Below are positions 40,714-48,869 of a DNA stretch of 64,000 nucleotides, piece by piece (position 1 is the stretch's first letter; each line of letters opens with the position of its first letter). The DNA is from CAVQCJ01 sp963849365 (lineage in GTDB: Bacteria; Actinomycetota; Actinomycetes; Prado026). The notes under the pieces are model-generated. The model made no database searches. It saw nothing but the letters and a program-made list of their open reading frames with translations, and had not been told where the DNA came from. Made by a program: the position numbers and the translations under genes. Location of the stretch: positions 310,001-374,000 of the forward strand of contig CAWKHA010000001.1 in the NCBI GenBank assembly GCA_963849365.1, read 5' to 3'.

Positions 40714-41055
40714 TCAGGGCTCTCTCGGCGCGCCGGGCCCGCCGGTGGAGCCCGCGTCGGAGTCCGGAGCCGGGCCCGCGTCGTCGTCGGCCTCGGGCTC
40801 GGGCGGGGTGACGACGCGGGCGATCGCGCCCTTCACGTAGCGCTGAACGACCCCGGGGGCGACCTCCAGGTGCACCTCGTCGTCGGTCACCTCTCGCACG
40901 GTCGCGAACAGGCCTGCGGTCGTCATCACCTCGACGCCCGGGGCCAGGCGGGATGTCATCTCCTGCTGCTGGCGCATCTTGCGCCGCTGCGGGCCGAGGA
41001 TGAGCAAGTAGAAGACCGCGCCGATCACGACGAGGAACAGCAGCTGGCCTGACAC
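40714..41055 (-). CDS. yajC: YajC, Sec accessory membrane protein
   Basis: A 113-residue single-pass protein: helix LLFLVVIGAVFYLLIL, the family signature GPQRRKMRQQQEM and an SH3-like region (GVEVMTTAGLFATVREV). The tail is acidic and Gly/Pro-rich. It associates with SecDF. GTG 41055 is chosen because the helix follows directly. Upstream (41075-41101) lies a 3 x 9-base tandem repeat of CGGGGTCGT. Confidence 0.93.
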   Translation of the reverse strand: MSGQLLFLVVIGAVFYLLILGPQRRKMRQQQEMTSRLAPGVEVMTTAGLFATVREVTDDEVHLEVAPGVVQRYVKGAIARVVTPPEPEADDDAGPAPDSDAGSTGGPGAPREP

Positions 41056-41192
41056 GGTGTCTCGTCCTCGTCCTCGGGGTCGTCGGGGTCGTCTGGGTCG
41101 TCGGCGGTGCCGGGAGTCGCGCGCACCCACCCGCCGGCCCGTCGGCCGGTCCGGGGATTCTAGGCCCAGCGAAGGTGCCCTCCTGCCGCCCC

Positions 41193-42278
41193 TCAGTCCA
41201 GGTCGAGCGTCGGCGCGCCGAACGCAGGAGCCGGGGCCCGCAGGCCGAGGTGCGTCCAGGCGGCCGCCGTGGCGATCCGCCCGCGCGGCGTCCGGGCCAG
41301 CAGGCCCGCCCTGACCAGGAAGGGCTCGGCGACCTCCTCGACCGTCTCGCGCTCCTCTCCGACGGCGACGGCGATCGTGGACACGCCGACCGGCCCGCCG
41401 CCGAACCGGCGGCACAGGGCGTCCAGGACGGCCCGGTCCAGGCGGTCCAGGCCGAGCTCGTCCACCTCGTAGACGGCCAGGGCCGCCCGGGCCACGTCCA
41501 GCGACACCACGCCGTCGCCTTTCACCTGCGAGTAGTCCCGGACCCGGCGCAGCAGCCGGTTCGAGATGCGCGGTGTACCGCGGGAGCGCCCGGCGATCTC
41601 GGCGGCCCCGTCGGCGGTGAGCGTCACGTCGAGCAGCCGGGCGGACCGCTCGAGCACGAGCTCGAGCTCGACGGGGGCGTAGAAGTCCATGTGGCCGGTG
41701 AACCCGAACCGGTCGCGCAGCGGACCCGGCAGCAGCCCGGCGCGGGTCGTCGCGCCCACCAGCGTGAACGGCGGGATCTCCAGCGGGATGGCGGTGGCGC
41801 CCGGCCCCTTGCCGACGACCACGTCGACGCGGAAGTCCTCCATCGCCATGTAGAGCATCTCCTCGGCCGGGCGGGCCATCCGGTGGATCTCGTCCAGGAA
41901 CAGCACCTCGCCCTCGGTCAGCGAGGACAGGACGGCCGCCAGGTCTCCGGCGTGCTGGATCGCCGGGCCGCTGGTGATCCGCAGCGGCGTCGCCAGCTCG
42001 GTGGCGATGATCATGGCCAGGGTGGTCTTGCCCAGCCCCGGCGGCCCGGACAGCAGGACGTGGTCGGGCGCCGACCCGCGCCCCTTCGCAGCGTCGAGCA
42101 CCAGTCCGAGCTGCTCGCGCACGCGCTCCTGCCCGACGAACTCGGCGAGCGAACGGGGGCGTAGCGCGGCCTCTGCGGCACGCTCGTCCGGTGTGGCCTC
42201 GACCGCCACCAGGTCGACGACGCCGACCCCGGTCGGATCCGGTACGACGGCAAGGTCGCTGTCGCGGCGGCCGGTCAT
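41193..42278 (-). CDS. ruvB: Holliday junction branch migration ATPase RuvB
   Basis: A 361-residue AAA+ motor: LRPRSLAEFVGQERV, Walker A GPPGLGKTT, Walker B LFLDEIHRM, the beta-hairpin that contacts RuvA, sensor GATTRAGLLPGPLRDRFGF and a winged-helix end. It drives branch migration with RuvA. The ATG overlaps the ruvA stop (ATGA). Confidence 0.98.
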   Translation of the reverse strand: MTGRRDSDLAVVPDPTGVGVVDLVAVEATPDERAAEAALRPRSLAEFVGQERVREQLGLVLDAAKGRGSAPDHVLLSGPPGLGKTTLAMIIATELATPLRITSGPAIQHAGDLAAVLSSLTEGEVLFLDEIHRMARPAEEMLYMAMEDFRVDVVVGKGPGATAIPLEIPPFTLVGATTRAGLLPGPLRDRFGFTGHMDFYAPVELELVLERSARLLDVTLTADGAAEIAGRSRGTPRISNRLLRRVRDYSQVKGDGVVSLDVARAALAVYEVDELGLDRLDRAVLDALCRRFGGGPVGVSTIAVAVGEERETVEEVAEPFLVRAGLLARTPRGRIATAAAWTHLGLRAPAPAFGAPTLDLD

Positions 42279-42892
42279 GCGCGGCTCAGCGTGCGCAGGG
42301 CCGCGCGCAGCAGGTCGGCGATCTCGGGGGCCGTTTCCTGGGCGGCCTCGACCGCGACCGACGCCACGGCTTCGTCTGCGTCGCGCACGGACCAGCCCAG
42401 CCCGAGCAGTGCCGCGTGCACCTGCCCCTCCCAGCCGGCTCCGCCGCGGGTGGACGTGCGCACGTCCACCCGGTCCGGCAGCCCGGAGCGCGGTGGCCCG
42501 ATCCGGTCCTTGAGCTCGAGCACCACTCGCTGCGCCCCCTTGCGCCCGATCCCGGGGACCGCGGTGAGCGCGACCAGGTCGTCGGTGGCCACGGCGCGGC
42601 GCAGGGCGTCCGGGCTGTGCACGGCCAGCATCGCCTGTGCCAGCCGCGGCCCGATCCCGGTGACGGTCTGGACCTGCTCGAAGACGGCGCGCTCGTCGGC
42701 GTCCGCGAAGCCGTACAGCGTGAGGGAGTCCTCCCGGACCACCAGGCTGGTCGCCAGCGAGACCGGTTCACCGACGTGCAGACCGGCCAGCGTCGTCGGG
42801 GTGCAGACGACCGACACCCCGATGCCGCCGATCTCCACGATCGCCGTGTCCGCTCCGACGGCTGCCACCCGGCCGGCGACCGACGCGATCAC
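42275..42892 (-). CDS. ruvA: Holliday junction-binding protein RuvA
   Basis: A 205-residue protein with an OB fold (IASVAGRVAAVGADTAIVEIGG), two helix-hairpin-helix motifs (TVTGIGPRLAQAML, AVPGIGRKGAQRVVLELKD) and the C-terminal domain that binds RuvB. GTG 42892 overlaps the ruvC stop by four bases. Confidence 0.97.
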   Translation of the reverse strand: MIASVAGRVAAVGADTAIVEIGGIGVSVVCTPTTLAGLHVGEPVSLATSLVVREDSLTLYGFADADERAVFEQVQTVTGIGPRLAQAMLAVHSPDALRRAVATDDLVALTAVPGIGRKGAQRVVLELKDRIGPPRSGLPDRVDVRTSTRGGAGWEGQVHAALLGLGWSVRDADEAVASVAVEAAQETAPEIADLLRAALRTLSRA

Positions 42893-43422
42893 CGGGCACC
42901 CGCCCTGGCCTCGGCCTGCGCCGCGACCGCCAGGTCGAGCCGGGCCCGGGCCGACCCGCGCCACACGTGGCAGATCGCGAGCGCCAGCGCGTCGGCCGCA
43001 TCGGCGGGGCTGGGGGTCTCGGGGAGGCGCAGCAGCCGCGTGACCATGGCGCCGACCTGGGCCTTGTCGGCCCGCCCGCTCCCGGTGACGGCGGCCTTGA
43101 CCTCGCTGGGGGTGTGCAGCGCGACCGGCAGGCCGCGCCGAGCGGCCGCGCAGATCGCCACCGCGCTGGCCTGGGCCGTGCCCATCACCGTGCGGACGTT
43201 GTGCTGGCTGAAGACGCGTTCGACGGCGACGGCGTCCGGGGCGTACAGGTCGAGCCACTCCTCGACCCGGCGCTCGACGGCGACCAGGCGCGCCCCGAGG
43301 TCGGCCTCGCGCGGGGTCCGCACGACGTCGACGGCGACCAGGACGAGCGGCGCGCCGGGGCGGCCCTCGACCACACCGAGCCCGCACCGGGTGAGGCCGG
43401 GGTCGACTCCGAGCACGCGCAC
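42889..43422 (-). CDS. ruvC: Holliday junction resolvase RuvC
   Basis: A 177-residue RNase H-fold endonuclease. The catalytic acids are visible in LGVDPGLTRCG, AVERVFSQHN and SPADAADALALAICH. GTG 43422 has GGAGG six bases upstream; the frame extends further upstream but without similarity. First gene of the ruvC-ruvA-ruvB operon. Confidence 0.97.
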   Translation of the reverse strand: MRVLGVDPGLTRCGLGVVEGRPGAPLVLVAVDVVRTPREADLGARLVAVERRVEEWLDLYAPDAVAVERVFSQHNVRTVMGTAQASAVAICAAARRGLPVALHTPSEVKAAVTGSGRADKAQVGAMVTRLLRLPETPSPADAADALALAICHVWRGSARARLDLAVAAQAEARAGAR

Positions 43423-43563
43423 AACCGGCCTCCGTCCGAACAGGTGTTCGGATGCTACCGACCTCTTCCGGTGCCGACCGGCTGCGACTCGCCCATCACG
43501 GCGCGAGGAGTCCGTCACTCCGACGGCGGCGTTTAGCGACCAAGATCGCGGGCACTGCTGCCA

Positions 43564-43605
43564 CTCGTGACACGGCGGGACCGCACGGGTCCCGCCCCAC
43601 ACGAG
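43564..43605 (+). promoter_or_regulatory. Stable hairpin in the 5' leader of the secreted repeat protein
   Basis: Inner stem GGCGGGACC/GGTCCCGCC (43574-43582 with 43588-43596) and outer stem CTCGTG/CACGAG (43564-43569 with 43600-43605) sit immediately before the GAGAGG ribosome site. It could hide or expose the site, or act as a processing stop for the divergent ruvC region. Confidence 0.5.
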
Positions 43606-43618
43606 AGGTTGTGAGGTT

Positions 43619-44464
43619 GTGATCTCGAACAGGAAGAACCTGACCCGGCTCACCGTGGCCGGCTCGAGCGTCGCCCTGTTCGCGGGGCTCGCAGTGCCGG
43701 CCTACGCCTGCACGAAGGCCGATCCGGCCAAGCCGGCCGCCGCCACCACCGGCGCGGCCCAGCCGGTCGCGATGACCGTGGCCGGGCTCAAGGCGAAGGT
43801 CGACGCGTACGTCGCCGATCGCCTGGCCGACCTGTCCGCCAAGGCCGCCAAGGCCGCGGCGAGCACGAAGCTCACCGCCGCGCAGAAGGCCGGTGCGGCC
43901 GCACGGATCCAGGCCGAGGTCGCCGCGCTGAACGCGCTCAAGGCCAAGGTGGACGCCGAGACCTCCGTCGCGGCCATCCGCGCCGACCTGTCGGCCGCGT
44001 GGCTGGCCGCGCTCAAGACGCACGTTGACGCCCGGATCGACGCCCGGCTCGCGCGGCTGGCCGGCGCGCTGGCTCGAGTCCAGGCCAGCACCAAGCTGAG
44101 CGACGCTCAGAAGGCCAAGGTGGCGGCCAGGATCCAGGCCAAGATGGCGGCGCTGACCGCGCTCAAGGCGACAGTCGACGCCGAGACCTCGGCCAAGGCG
44201 GTGCTCGCGGACCTGCGGGCAGCGGGCGCGCTCTGGGACCGCTGGGGTGACGACGGCAGGCACGGCAAGCACGGCGACCCGGGCACCAAGGGCAAGGCCG
44301 TGAAGGCGGTCTGGAACCGCGGGGGCGACAAGGCCCGCCAGCCGGCCGGGACGCGGGTCGTCCTCACCCGGCACGCGCACGCCTCCGCGTCGGCGGGCCA
44401 CCACGGGCCGGTCCACCACAGCGGCTCGCAGCGGTCCGGCGGACACGGCTCCGGTCACCACTGA
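43619..44464 (+). CDS. Secreted Ala/Lys-rich repeat protein with His-rich tail
   Basis: A 281-residue exported protein. A Sec signal peptide (NRKNLTRLTVAGSSVALFAGLA, cleavage near AYA-CTKA) is followed by two copies of a roughly 75-residue helical unit. Copy 1 has ASTKLTAAQKAGAAARIQAE then LNALKAKVDAETSVAAI; copy 2 has ASTKLSDAQKAKVAARIQAK then LTALKATVDAETSAKAV. The C-terminal 70 residues are basic and end in a His/Ser/Gly-rich tail. GTG 43619 has GAGG upstream. I do not recognise a named family. It interrupts the usual yebC-ruvC neighbourhood on the opposite strand. Confidence 0.85.
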   Translation: MISNRKNLTRLTVAGSSVALFAGLAVPAYACTKADPAKPAAATTGAAQPVAMTVAGLKAKVDAYVADRLADLSAKAAKAAASTKLTAAQKAGAAARIQAEVAALNALKAKVDAETSVAAIRADLSAAWLAALKTHVDARIDARLARLAGALARVQASTKLSDAQKAKVAARIQAKMAALTALKATVDAETSAKAVLADLRAAGALWDRWGDDGRHGKHGDPGTKGKAVKAVWNRGGDKARQPAGTRVVLTRHAHASASAGHHGPVHHSGSQRSGGHGSGHH

Positions 44465-44481
44465 CGCTCGGACACGCATGT

Positions 44482-44511
44482 GGGCCCGGCTGCCTCCCGG
44501 CGGCCGGGCCC
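44482..44511 (+). terminator. Terminator hairpin after the secreted repeat protein
   Basis: Arms GGGCCCGGC (44482-44490) and GCCGGGCCC (44503-44511) pair perfectly around a 12-base loop, 17 bases after the stop at 44464, between convergent genes. Confidence 0.75.
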
Positions 44512-44645
44512 TCGCGTACTGCTCAGTGTGCCGCCGTCGCGACGCCCTGCGCGGAACCAGGTGCGGCCGTATCAGCACCGGGCCGACGTGTCAGGCTGCG
44601 CGACGCCTGGAGTGCAGCCACTGGGCCTGACAAGTCGCCGTTGGG

Positions 44646-45398
44646 TCAGCCGACGGCGGCCATGACTTCGTCGGACACGTCGAAGTTGGCCCAGACGTTC
44701 TGCACGTCGTCACTGTCCTCGAGCGCCTCGATCAACCGGAACACCTTGGGCGCGGCCTCGGCGTCCAGCTCCACGGTCACGCTCGGCACGAACGACGCCT
44801 CCGCCGACTCGTACTCGACCCCGGCCTGCTGCAGCGCGGTGCGGACCGCGACCAGGTCCGAGGCCTCGCTGACCACCTCGAACGACTCGCCCAGGTCCTC
44901 GACGTCCTCGGCCCCCGCGTCGAGCACCGCCGCCAGCACGTCGTCCTCGTTCAGCTCGCCCGTCTTGGGCACCAGCACGACACCCTTGCGGCTGAACAGG
45001 TAGGAGACCGAGCCGGGGTCGGCCATCGTGCCGCCGTTGCGCGTCATCGCCACCCTGACGTCGGAGGCCGCACGGTTGCGGTTGTCGGTCAGGCACTCCA
45101 CCAGGACGGCCACGCCGCCCGGACCGTACCCCTCGTACATGATCGTCTGGTACTCGGCCCCACCGGCCTCGGCGCCGGACCCGCGCTTGACCGCCCGCTC
45201 GATGTTGTCGTTGGGGACCGAGCTCTTGCGGGCCTTCACGATCGCGTCGTAGAGGGTCGGGTTGCCGTCCGGGTCGCCGCCGCCGGTACGCGCGGCCACC
45301 TCGATGTTCTTGATCAGCTTCGCGAAGAGCTTGCCGCGCTTCGCGTCGACCACGGCCTTCTTGTGCTTGGTGGTCGCCCACTTGGAGTGGCCGCTCAT
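44646..45398 (-). CDS. YebC/PmpR-family transcription/translation regulator
   Basis: A 250-residue YebC-family protein: MSGHSKWATTKHKKAVVDAK at the start, GKLFAKLIKNIEVAAR, SSVPNDNIERAVKRG and YEGYGPGGVAVLVE. Members act as DNA-binding regulators or as translation factors for proline-rich stalls. The ATG at 45398 overlaps the pdxT stop (ATGA). Its place next to pdxT and ruvC is conserved in actinobacteria. Confidence 0.95.
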   Translation of the reverse strand: MSGHSKWATTKHKKAVVDAKRGKLFAKLIKNIEVAARTGGGDPDGNPTLYDAIVKARKSSVPNDNIERAVKRGSGAEAGGAEYQTIMYEGYGPGGVAVLVECLTDNRNRAASDVRVAMTRNGGTMADPGSVSYLFSRKGVVLVPKTGELNEDDVLAAVLDAGAEDVEDLGESFEVVSEASDLVAVRTALQQAGVEYESAEASFVPSVTVELDAEAAPKVFRLIEALEDSDDVQNVWANFDVSDEVMAAVG

Positions 45399-46066
45399 GC
45401 CGTCCCTCGCACCCCTCTGACGTCGCTGCCCGCGGCCCGCACCATCGCCACGAAGCACCGGTGCACGCGGTCGTCACCGGTCAGCTCGGGATGGAAGGCG
45501 GTGGCCAGCAGCGGACCCTGCCGAACGGCGACGATCCTATCCGGGCCGGCGGCCGCCGGCGCCGTCGCGAGCACCTGCACCGCCGGCCCGACCGACTCGA
45601 CCCACGGCGCGCGGATGAAGACCGCGTGCAGCGGGCCTGTTCGCGTCGGGCCGTCGCGGGGGTCGGGGGCTTCGACTTCCAGGCCGGTCATCTCGAGGTC
45701 GGCCTCGAAGGAGTCCACCTGACGACCGAAGGCGTTGCGCCGGACCGTCATGTCGATGCCCCCGATCGTCTCCTGGTCGGGGCGCCCGTCCAGGATCCGG
45801 TCGGCGAGCATGATCATCCCGGCACAGGACCCGTACGCGGGGAGCCCGCCGCGCACGAACGCGCGCAGCGGCTCCAGCAGGCCGAACGTCACGGCCAGCT
45901 TGGACATCGTGGTCGACTCCCCGCCGGGCAGGACCAGCCCGTCGATGCCCTCGAGCTCGGCGGGTCGGCGGACCCCGATGCCGCGGGCACCGGCCCGTTC
46001 CAGCGCCGCGAGGTGCTCGCGGACGTCGCCCTGCAGGGCGAGGACGCCGACGAGCGGCGCGCTCAC
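45395..46066 (-). CDS. pdxT: Pyridoxal 5'-phosphate synthase glutaminase subunit PdxT
   Basis: A 223-residue class I glutaminase. LPGGESTTMSKL, the nucleophile in YGSCAGMIML (family usually GTCAG), RAPWVESVG and the catalytic His-Glu in AFHPELTGD are present. It supplies ammonia to PdxS. GTG 46066 overlaps the pdxS stop (GTGA), so it depends on ribosomes finishing pdxS for coupling. Confidence 0.95.
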   Translation of the reverse strand: MSAPLVGVLALQGDVREHLAALERAGARGIGVRRPAELEGIDGLVLPGGESTTMSKLAVTFGLLEPLRAFVRGGLPAYGSCAGMIMLADRILDGRPDQETIGGIDMTVRRNAFGRQVDSFEADLEMTGLEVEAPDPRDGPTRTGPLHAVFIRAPWVESVGPAVQVLATAPAAAGPDRIVAVRQGPLLATAFHPELTGDDRVHRCFVAMVRAAGSDVRGVRGTA

Positions 46067-47002
46067 CAGCCCCGGCCGGCGAACCGCTCGGTCTCCGGCA
46101 GGACGTCGATGTTGATCCCGACCATGGCCTGGCCCAGGCCGCGGGAAACCTTGGCGATGACGTCCGGGTCGTCGTAGAACGTGGTGGCCTTGACGATCGC
46201 CTCGGCGCGCTGCGCGGGGTTGCCGGACTTGAAGATGCCCGAGCCGACGAAGACACCCTCGGCCCCAAGCTGCATCATCATCGCCGCGTCGGCGGGGGTG
46301 GCGATGCCGCCGGCGGTGAACAGCACGACCGGCAGCCGGCCGGTCTCGGCCACCTCGCTTCACCAGCTCGTACGGCGCCCGGTGCTCCTTGGCGGCGGCG
46401 TACAGCTCCGGCTCGTCCAGCGTGGCCAGCCGGCGGATCTCGGTCCTGATCTGCCTCATGTGCCGGGTCGCCTCGACCACGTTGCCGGTGCCCGCCTCGC
46501 CCTTGGAGCGGATCATCGCGGCGCCCTCGGCGATCCGCCGCAGCGCCTCCCCCAGGTTGGTCGCGCCGCACACGAACGGGACGGTGAACGCCCACTTGTC
46601 GATGTGGTGCGCCTCGTCGGCGGGGGTCAGCACCTCGGACTCGTCGACGTAGTCGACCCCCAGGCTCTGCAGGACCTGGGCCTCCACGAAGTGGCCGATC
46701 CGGGCCTTGGCCATCACCGGGATCGACACGGCCGCGACGATGGCGTCGATCATGTCCGGGTCGGACATGCGGGCCACGCCGCCGTCGCGACGGATGTCGG
46801 CCGGCACCCGCTCCAGCGCCATCACCGCCACCGCCCCCGCGTCCTCGGCGACCTTGGCCTGCTCGGCGGTGACCACGTCCATGATCACGCCGCCCTTGAG
46901 CATCTCGGCCATGCCGCGCTTGACGCGTGCGGTACCGGTGCGGGGCTGGCTGCTGGTGGACTCCTTGCTGGAGCCGGCGGACTGGCTGGACCCGGTTGAC
47001 AC
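46063..47002 (-). pseudogene. pdxS: Pyridoxal 5'-phosphate synthase subunit PdxS, split by a one-base frameshift
   Basis: The N-terminal 210 or so residues read in one frame (MAEMLKGGVIMDVVT, ALERVPADIRRDGGVARMSD, MAKARIGHFVEAQVLQSLG, YVDESEVLTPADEAHHID, GEAGTGNVVEATRHMR, APYELVK). The C-terminal 95 residues continue in another frame (VAETGRLPVVLFTAGGIATPADAA ... ETERFAGRGW). At the junction the gene reads AAG-C-GAGGTGGCC; dropping the extra C (position 46357 as + strand G) restores LVKEVAETG, the family sequence, and a 312-residue protein. Everything else is intact, so this is either a very recent mutation or a sequence error. The start is GTG 47002 with GAGG upstream; ATG 47056 is an alternative. 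Confidence 0.9.
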
Positions 47003-47151
47003 GGTCGACCTCACTGGACTTCGGGACGCGCGGGACGGATGGTGCGGTGCGCTCATCGTACGGCTCGGCAAGCCCTCCGCGTTGCCCGCGACGGCCAACT
47101 CAGCAGCCCCGACCGCTCCACCGCGGCCCAGCCCCGGCGCCGGCCCCCACC

Positions 47152-47225
47152 CCTCCCGACTGATGCGCGCGTCTTGGGCCTACCACCGGGTCGGTAGGCC
47201 CAAGACGCGCGCATCAGTCGGGAGG
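47152..47225. repeat. Family A palindromic intergenic repeat, copy 2 (perfect)
   Basis: Two 33-base arms (47152-47184 and 47193-47225) are perfect reverse complements around an 8-base loop. The arm contains CCCGACTGATGCGCGCGTCT. The element ends two bases before the stop codon of the DUF3048 gene (47228), so in the transcript it folds immediately after translation ends. Confidence 0.9.
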
Positions 47226-47227
47226 CG

Positions 47228-48295
47228 TCAGCCGATCTTGGCGGGGGTCTTCTTGTCGACCAGCAGGACCCAGACCTGACCGGGCGCGAGCGGGAACGGC
47301 TGGCCGCCGACCAGCCACTGGGTGCCCGCGGCCGCCGACGGCCGGGACCAGGTCGCCCTCCAGTACCGCCCGTCGCGCAGGATCAGCGCGCTCCCGGTCC
47401 CGACGCTGGTGCTCAGCGGGGTGTAGTTGCCGTTCTTGTCGTGGTAGATCGACCGGGTCACCTTGACGTACTGGATGATCACCGTCGTGCCGCCGAGCTG
47501 CCCGCCCTCGGTGGCCATCGCCTTGCGACCGTTCATGCTGGCCAGGAAGCGCCGGGACGAGGCGTTCCAGGCGAAGCCGACCCGGGTCGCCGGGTAGGAC
47601 GCGGACACCACCGTCACCGGGGTCCCGCCCGCCGGGACGGCGTCGTCGAAGGTGAAGCCGACGTCCACCGCCTTGGCAGGGTGGCCGGCCCGCTTGAGCA
47701 GCACGCTCGGTGTCCCGAACAGGTTGTACGGCGCCGGCCGGCTGAAGTCCCGGTGGTAGCCGAGGCCGCCGTGGTCGTCGCTGACGTCGATCAGGTACGC
47801 CTTCTTCAGCACCGGCAGCATCTTGGTCTGCACGCCGGAGTAGGCGAACGCGACCTTCCCGTACTGGCGCAGCAGCTCGATGTCGGAGATCCGCGCGCTG
47901 CGGACCGGGCCGACGCTCGCCGGGTACGTGGACGAGTAGATCGCCATGAAACGGCTGAGCCCGCCTTCGACCTGCTCGAGGTAGACCACGTCGGCGGCCT
48001 TCAGACCCGCCCAGGGGTTCGACAGCGGCGTGTTGTCGAGCTTGACCGCGAGCACGGCATGGTCGGTCGCCCCGGCCCGGCCGGACAGCAGCGAGCGCTG
48101 GACGGTGGTCGGCGTGGGGGTCGGGCTGGGGCTCGGCGACTGCGGGCCGGCCGTGGAAGTGGCCGGGATGCTCGGCCCGGGTGAGGACCCGTTCGAGCAC
48201 GCGGCCAGGACGAGCGTGGCGGCGACGGCCAGCAGCAGGGCAGGCCCGGCGGCGCGGTGGCGACGGCCCGAGCCACGGACGACGGTCTCGGGCAC
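47228..48295 (-). CDS. DUF3048 (YerB-like) lipoprotein
   Basis: A 355-residue predicted lipoprotein: basic start, hydrophobic stretch and lipobox LVLAAC (Cys about residue 33), then a Ser/Pro/Thr linker. The DUF3048 body has AVKLDNTPLSNPWAGLKAADVVYLEQVEGGLSRFMA, SVGPVRSARISDIELLRQYG, VGFTFDDA and AWNASSRRFL. The function is not established for the family; the protein is anchored on the outer face of the membrane. GTG 48295 is the start. Confidence 0.9.
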   Translation of the reverse strand: MPETVVRGSGRRHRAAGPALLLAVAATLVLAACSNGSSPGPSIPATSTAGPQSPSPSPTPTPTTVQRSLLSGRAGATDHAVLAVKLDNTPLSNPWAGLKAADVVYLEQVEGGLSRFMAIYSSTYPASVGPVRSARISDIELLRQYGKVAFAYSGVQTKMLPVLKKAYLIDVSDDHGGLGYHRDFSRPAPYNLFGTPSVLLKRAGHPAKAVDVGFTFDDAVPAGGTPVTVVSASYPATRVGFAWNASSRRFLASMNGRKAMATEGGQLGGTTVIIQYVKVTRSIYHDKNGNYTPLSTSVGTGSALILRDGRYWRATWSRPSAAAGTQWLVGGQPFPLAPGQVWVLLVDKKTPAKIG

Positions 48296-48305
48296 GGCGT
48301 GGATC

Positions 48306-48869
48306 CTAACCTCGGCTCGCCCCCGGACCCGTCAGGCCCGGCACGGTCAGCGCCGGCGGCGGCATGTCGTCCATCTCGAACGGGCGCGGGTAGGGCGCGG
48401 TGCCGGCCAGGTGCAGCCATCGCACCAGCCGCCGGTCGCGCAGGCCCTGAGTGGACCGGACCGCCTCGTTGTAGAACCGCCGGGCCAGGACGACATGGCC
48501 GCAGGAGACGCGCAGCGCGTCCAGCAGCGCCGACCCTCGGCTGGACTCGGCCAGCAGCGCGAGCGTCTGCGCGTCCGGGATGGCGGCGTACAGCGCCCCG
48601 GTGAGCTCGCTCTCGGCCCGGGGCCGTTCGGCGGGCTCGGCTGTCTGCGCGCCGTACGCCTCCTCGGCCAGCAGCACGCTCGTGGCCGGGTCGAGCAGCC
48701 CGGCGTGGGCCAGCTCGAGCGCTGCGGCCGTGCGCCGCACCAGCTGGGCGTCGAGCGCGTCGCGGGCCGCCTCCACGCGCACGTGCAGGCGGTCCAGCCG
48801 CCCCGCCAGCCCGCGCAGGTAGAGGCCGACCAGGGCCACGACGGCCAGCGCGACCAGCCAGCGCGACAT
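48306..48869 (-). CDS. LemA-like membrane protein
   Basis: A 187-residue protein with an N-terminal membrane helix (WLVALAVVALVGLYL), a helical bundle (RLDRLHVRVEAARDALDAQLVRRTAAALELA) and the LemA-type segment ARRFYNEAVRS near residue 130. The tail is Pro-rich. The resemblance to LemA is moderate. The ATG overlaps the stop of the mannosyltransferase gene (TGATG); in mycobacteria a Nudix hydrolase sits in this neighbourhood instead. Confidence 0.7.
   Translation of the reverse strand: MSRWLVALAVVALVGLYLRGLAGRLDRLHVRVEAARDALDAQLVRRTAAALELAHAGLLDPATSVLLAEEAYGAQTAEPAERPRAESELTGALYAAIPDAQTLALLAESSRGSALLDALRVSCGHVVLARRFYNEAVRSTQGLRDRRLVRWLHLAGTAPYPRPFEMDDMPPPALTVPGLTGPGASRG

Noticed and set aside
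41073..41103. Tandem GGGTCGTC repeats upstream of yajC
   Set aside because: Short 3 x 9 repeat of simple composition just outside the coding start; no flanking structure or second copy, so not treated as a functional element.
43438..43618. Additional small gene between ruvC and the secreted protein
   Set aside because: Only the upstream continuation of the ruvC frame is open there; it has no similarity to RuvC and the GTG at 43422 has the good ribosome site.
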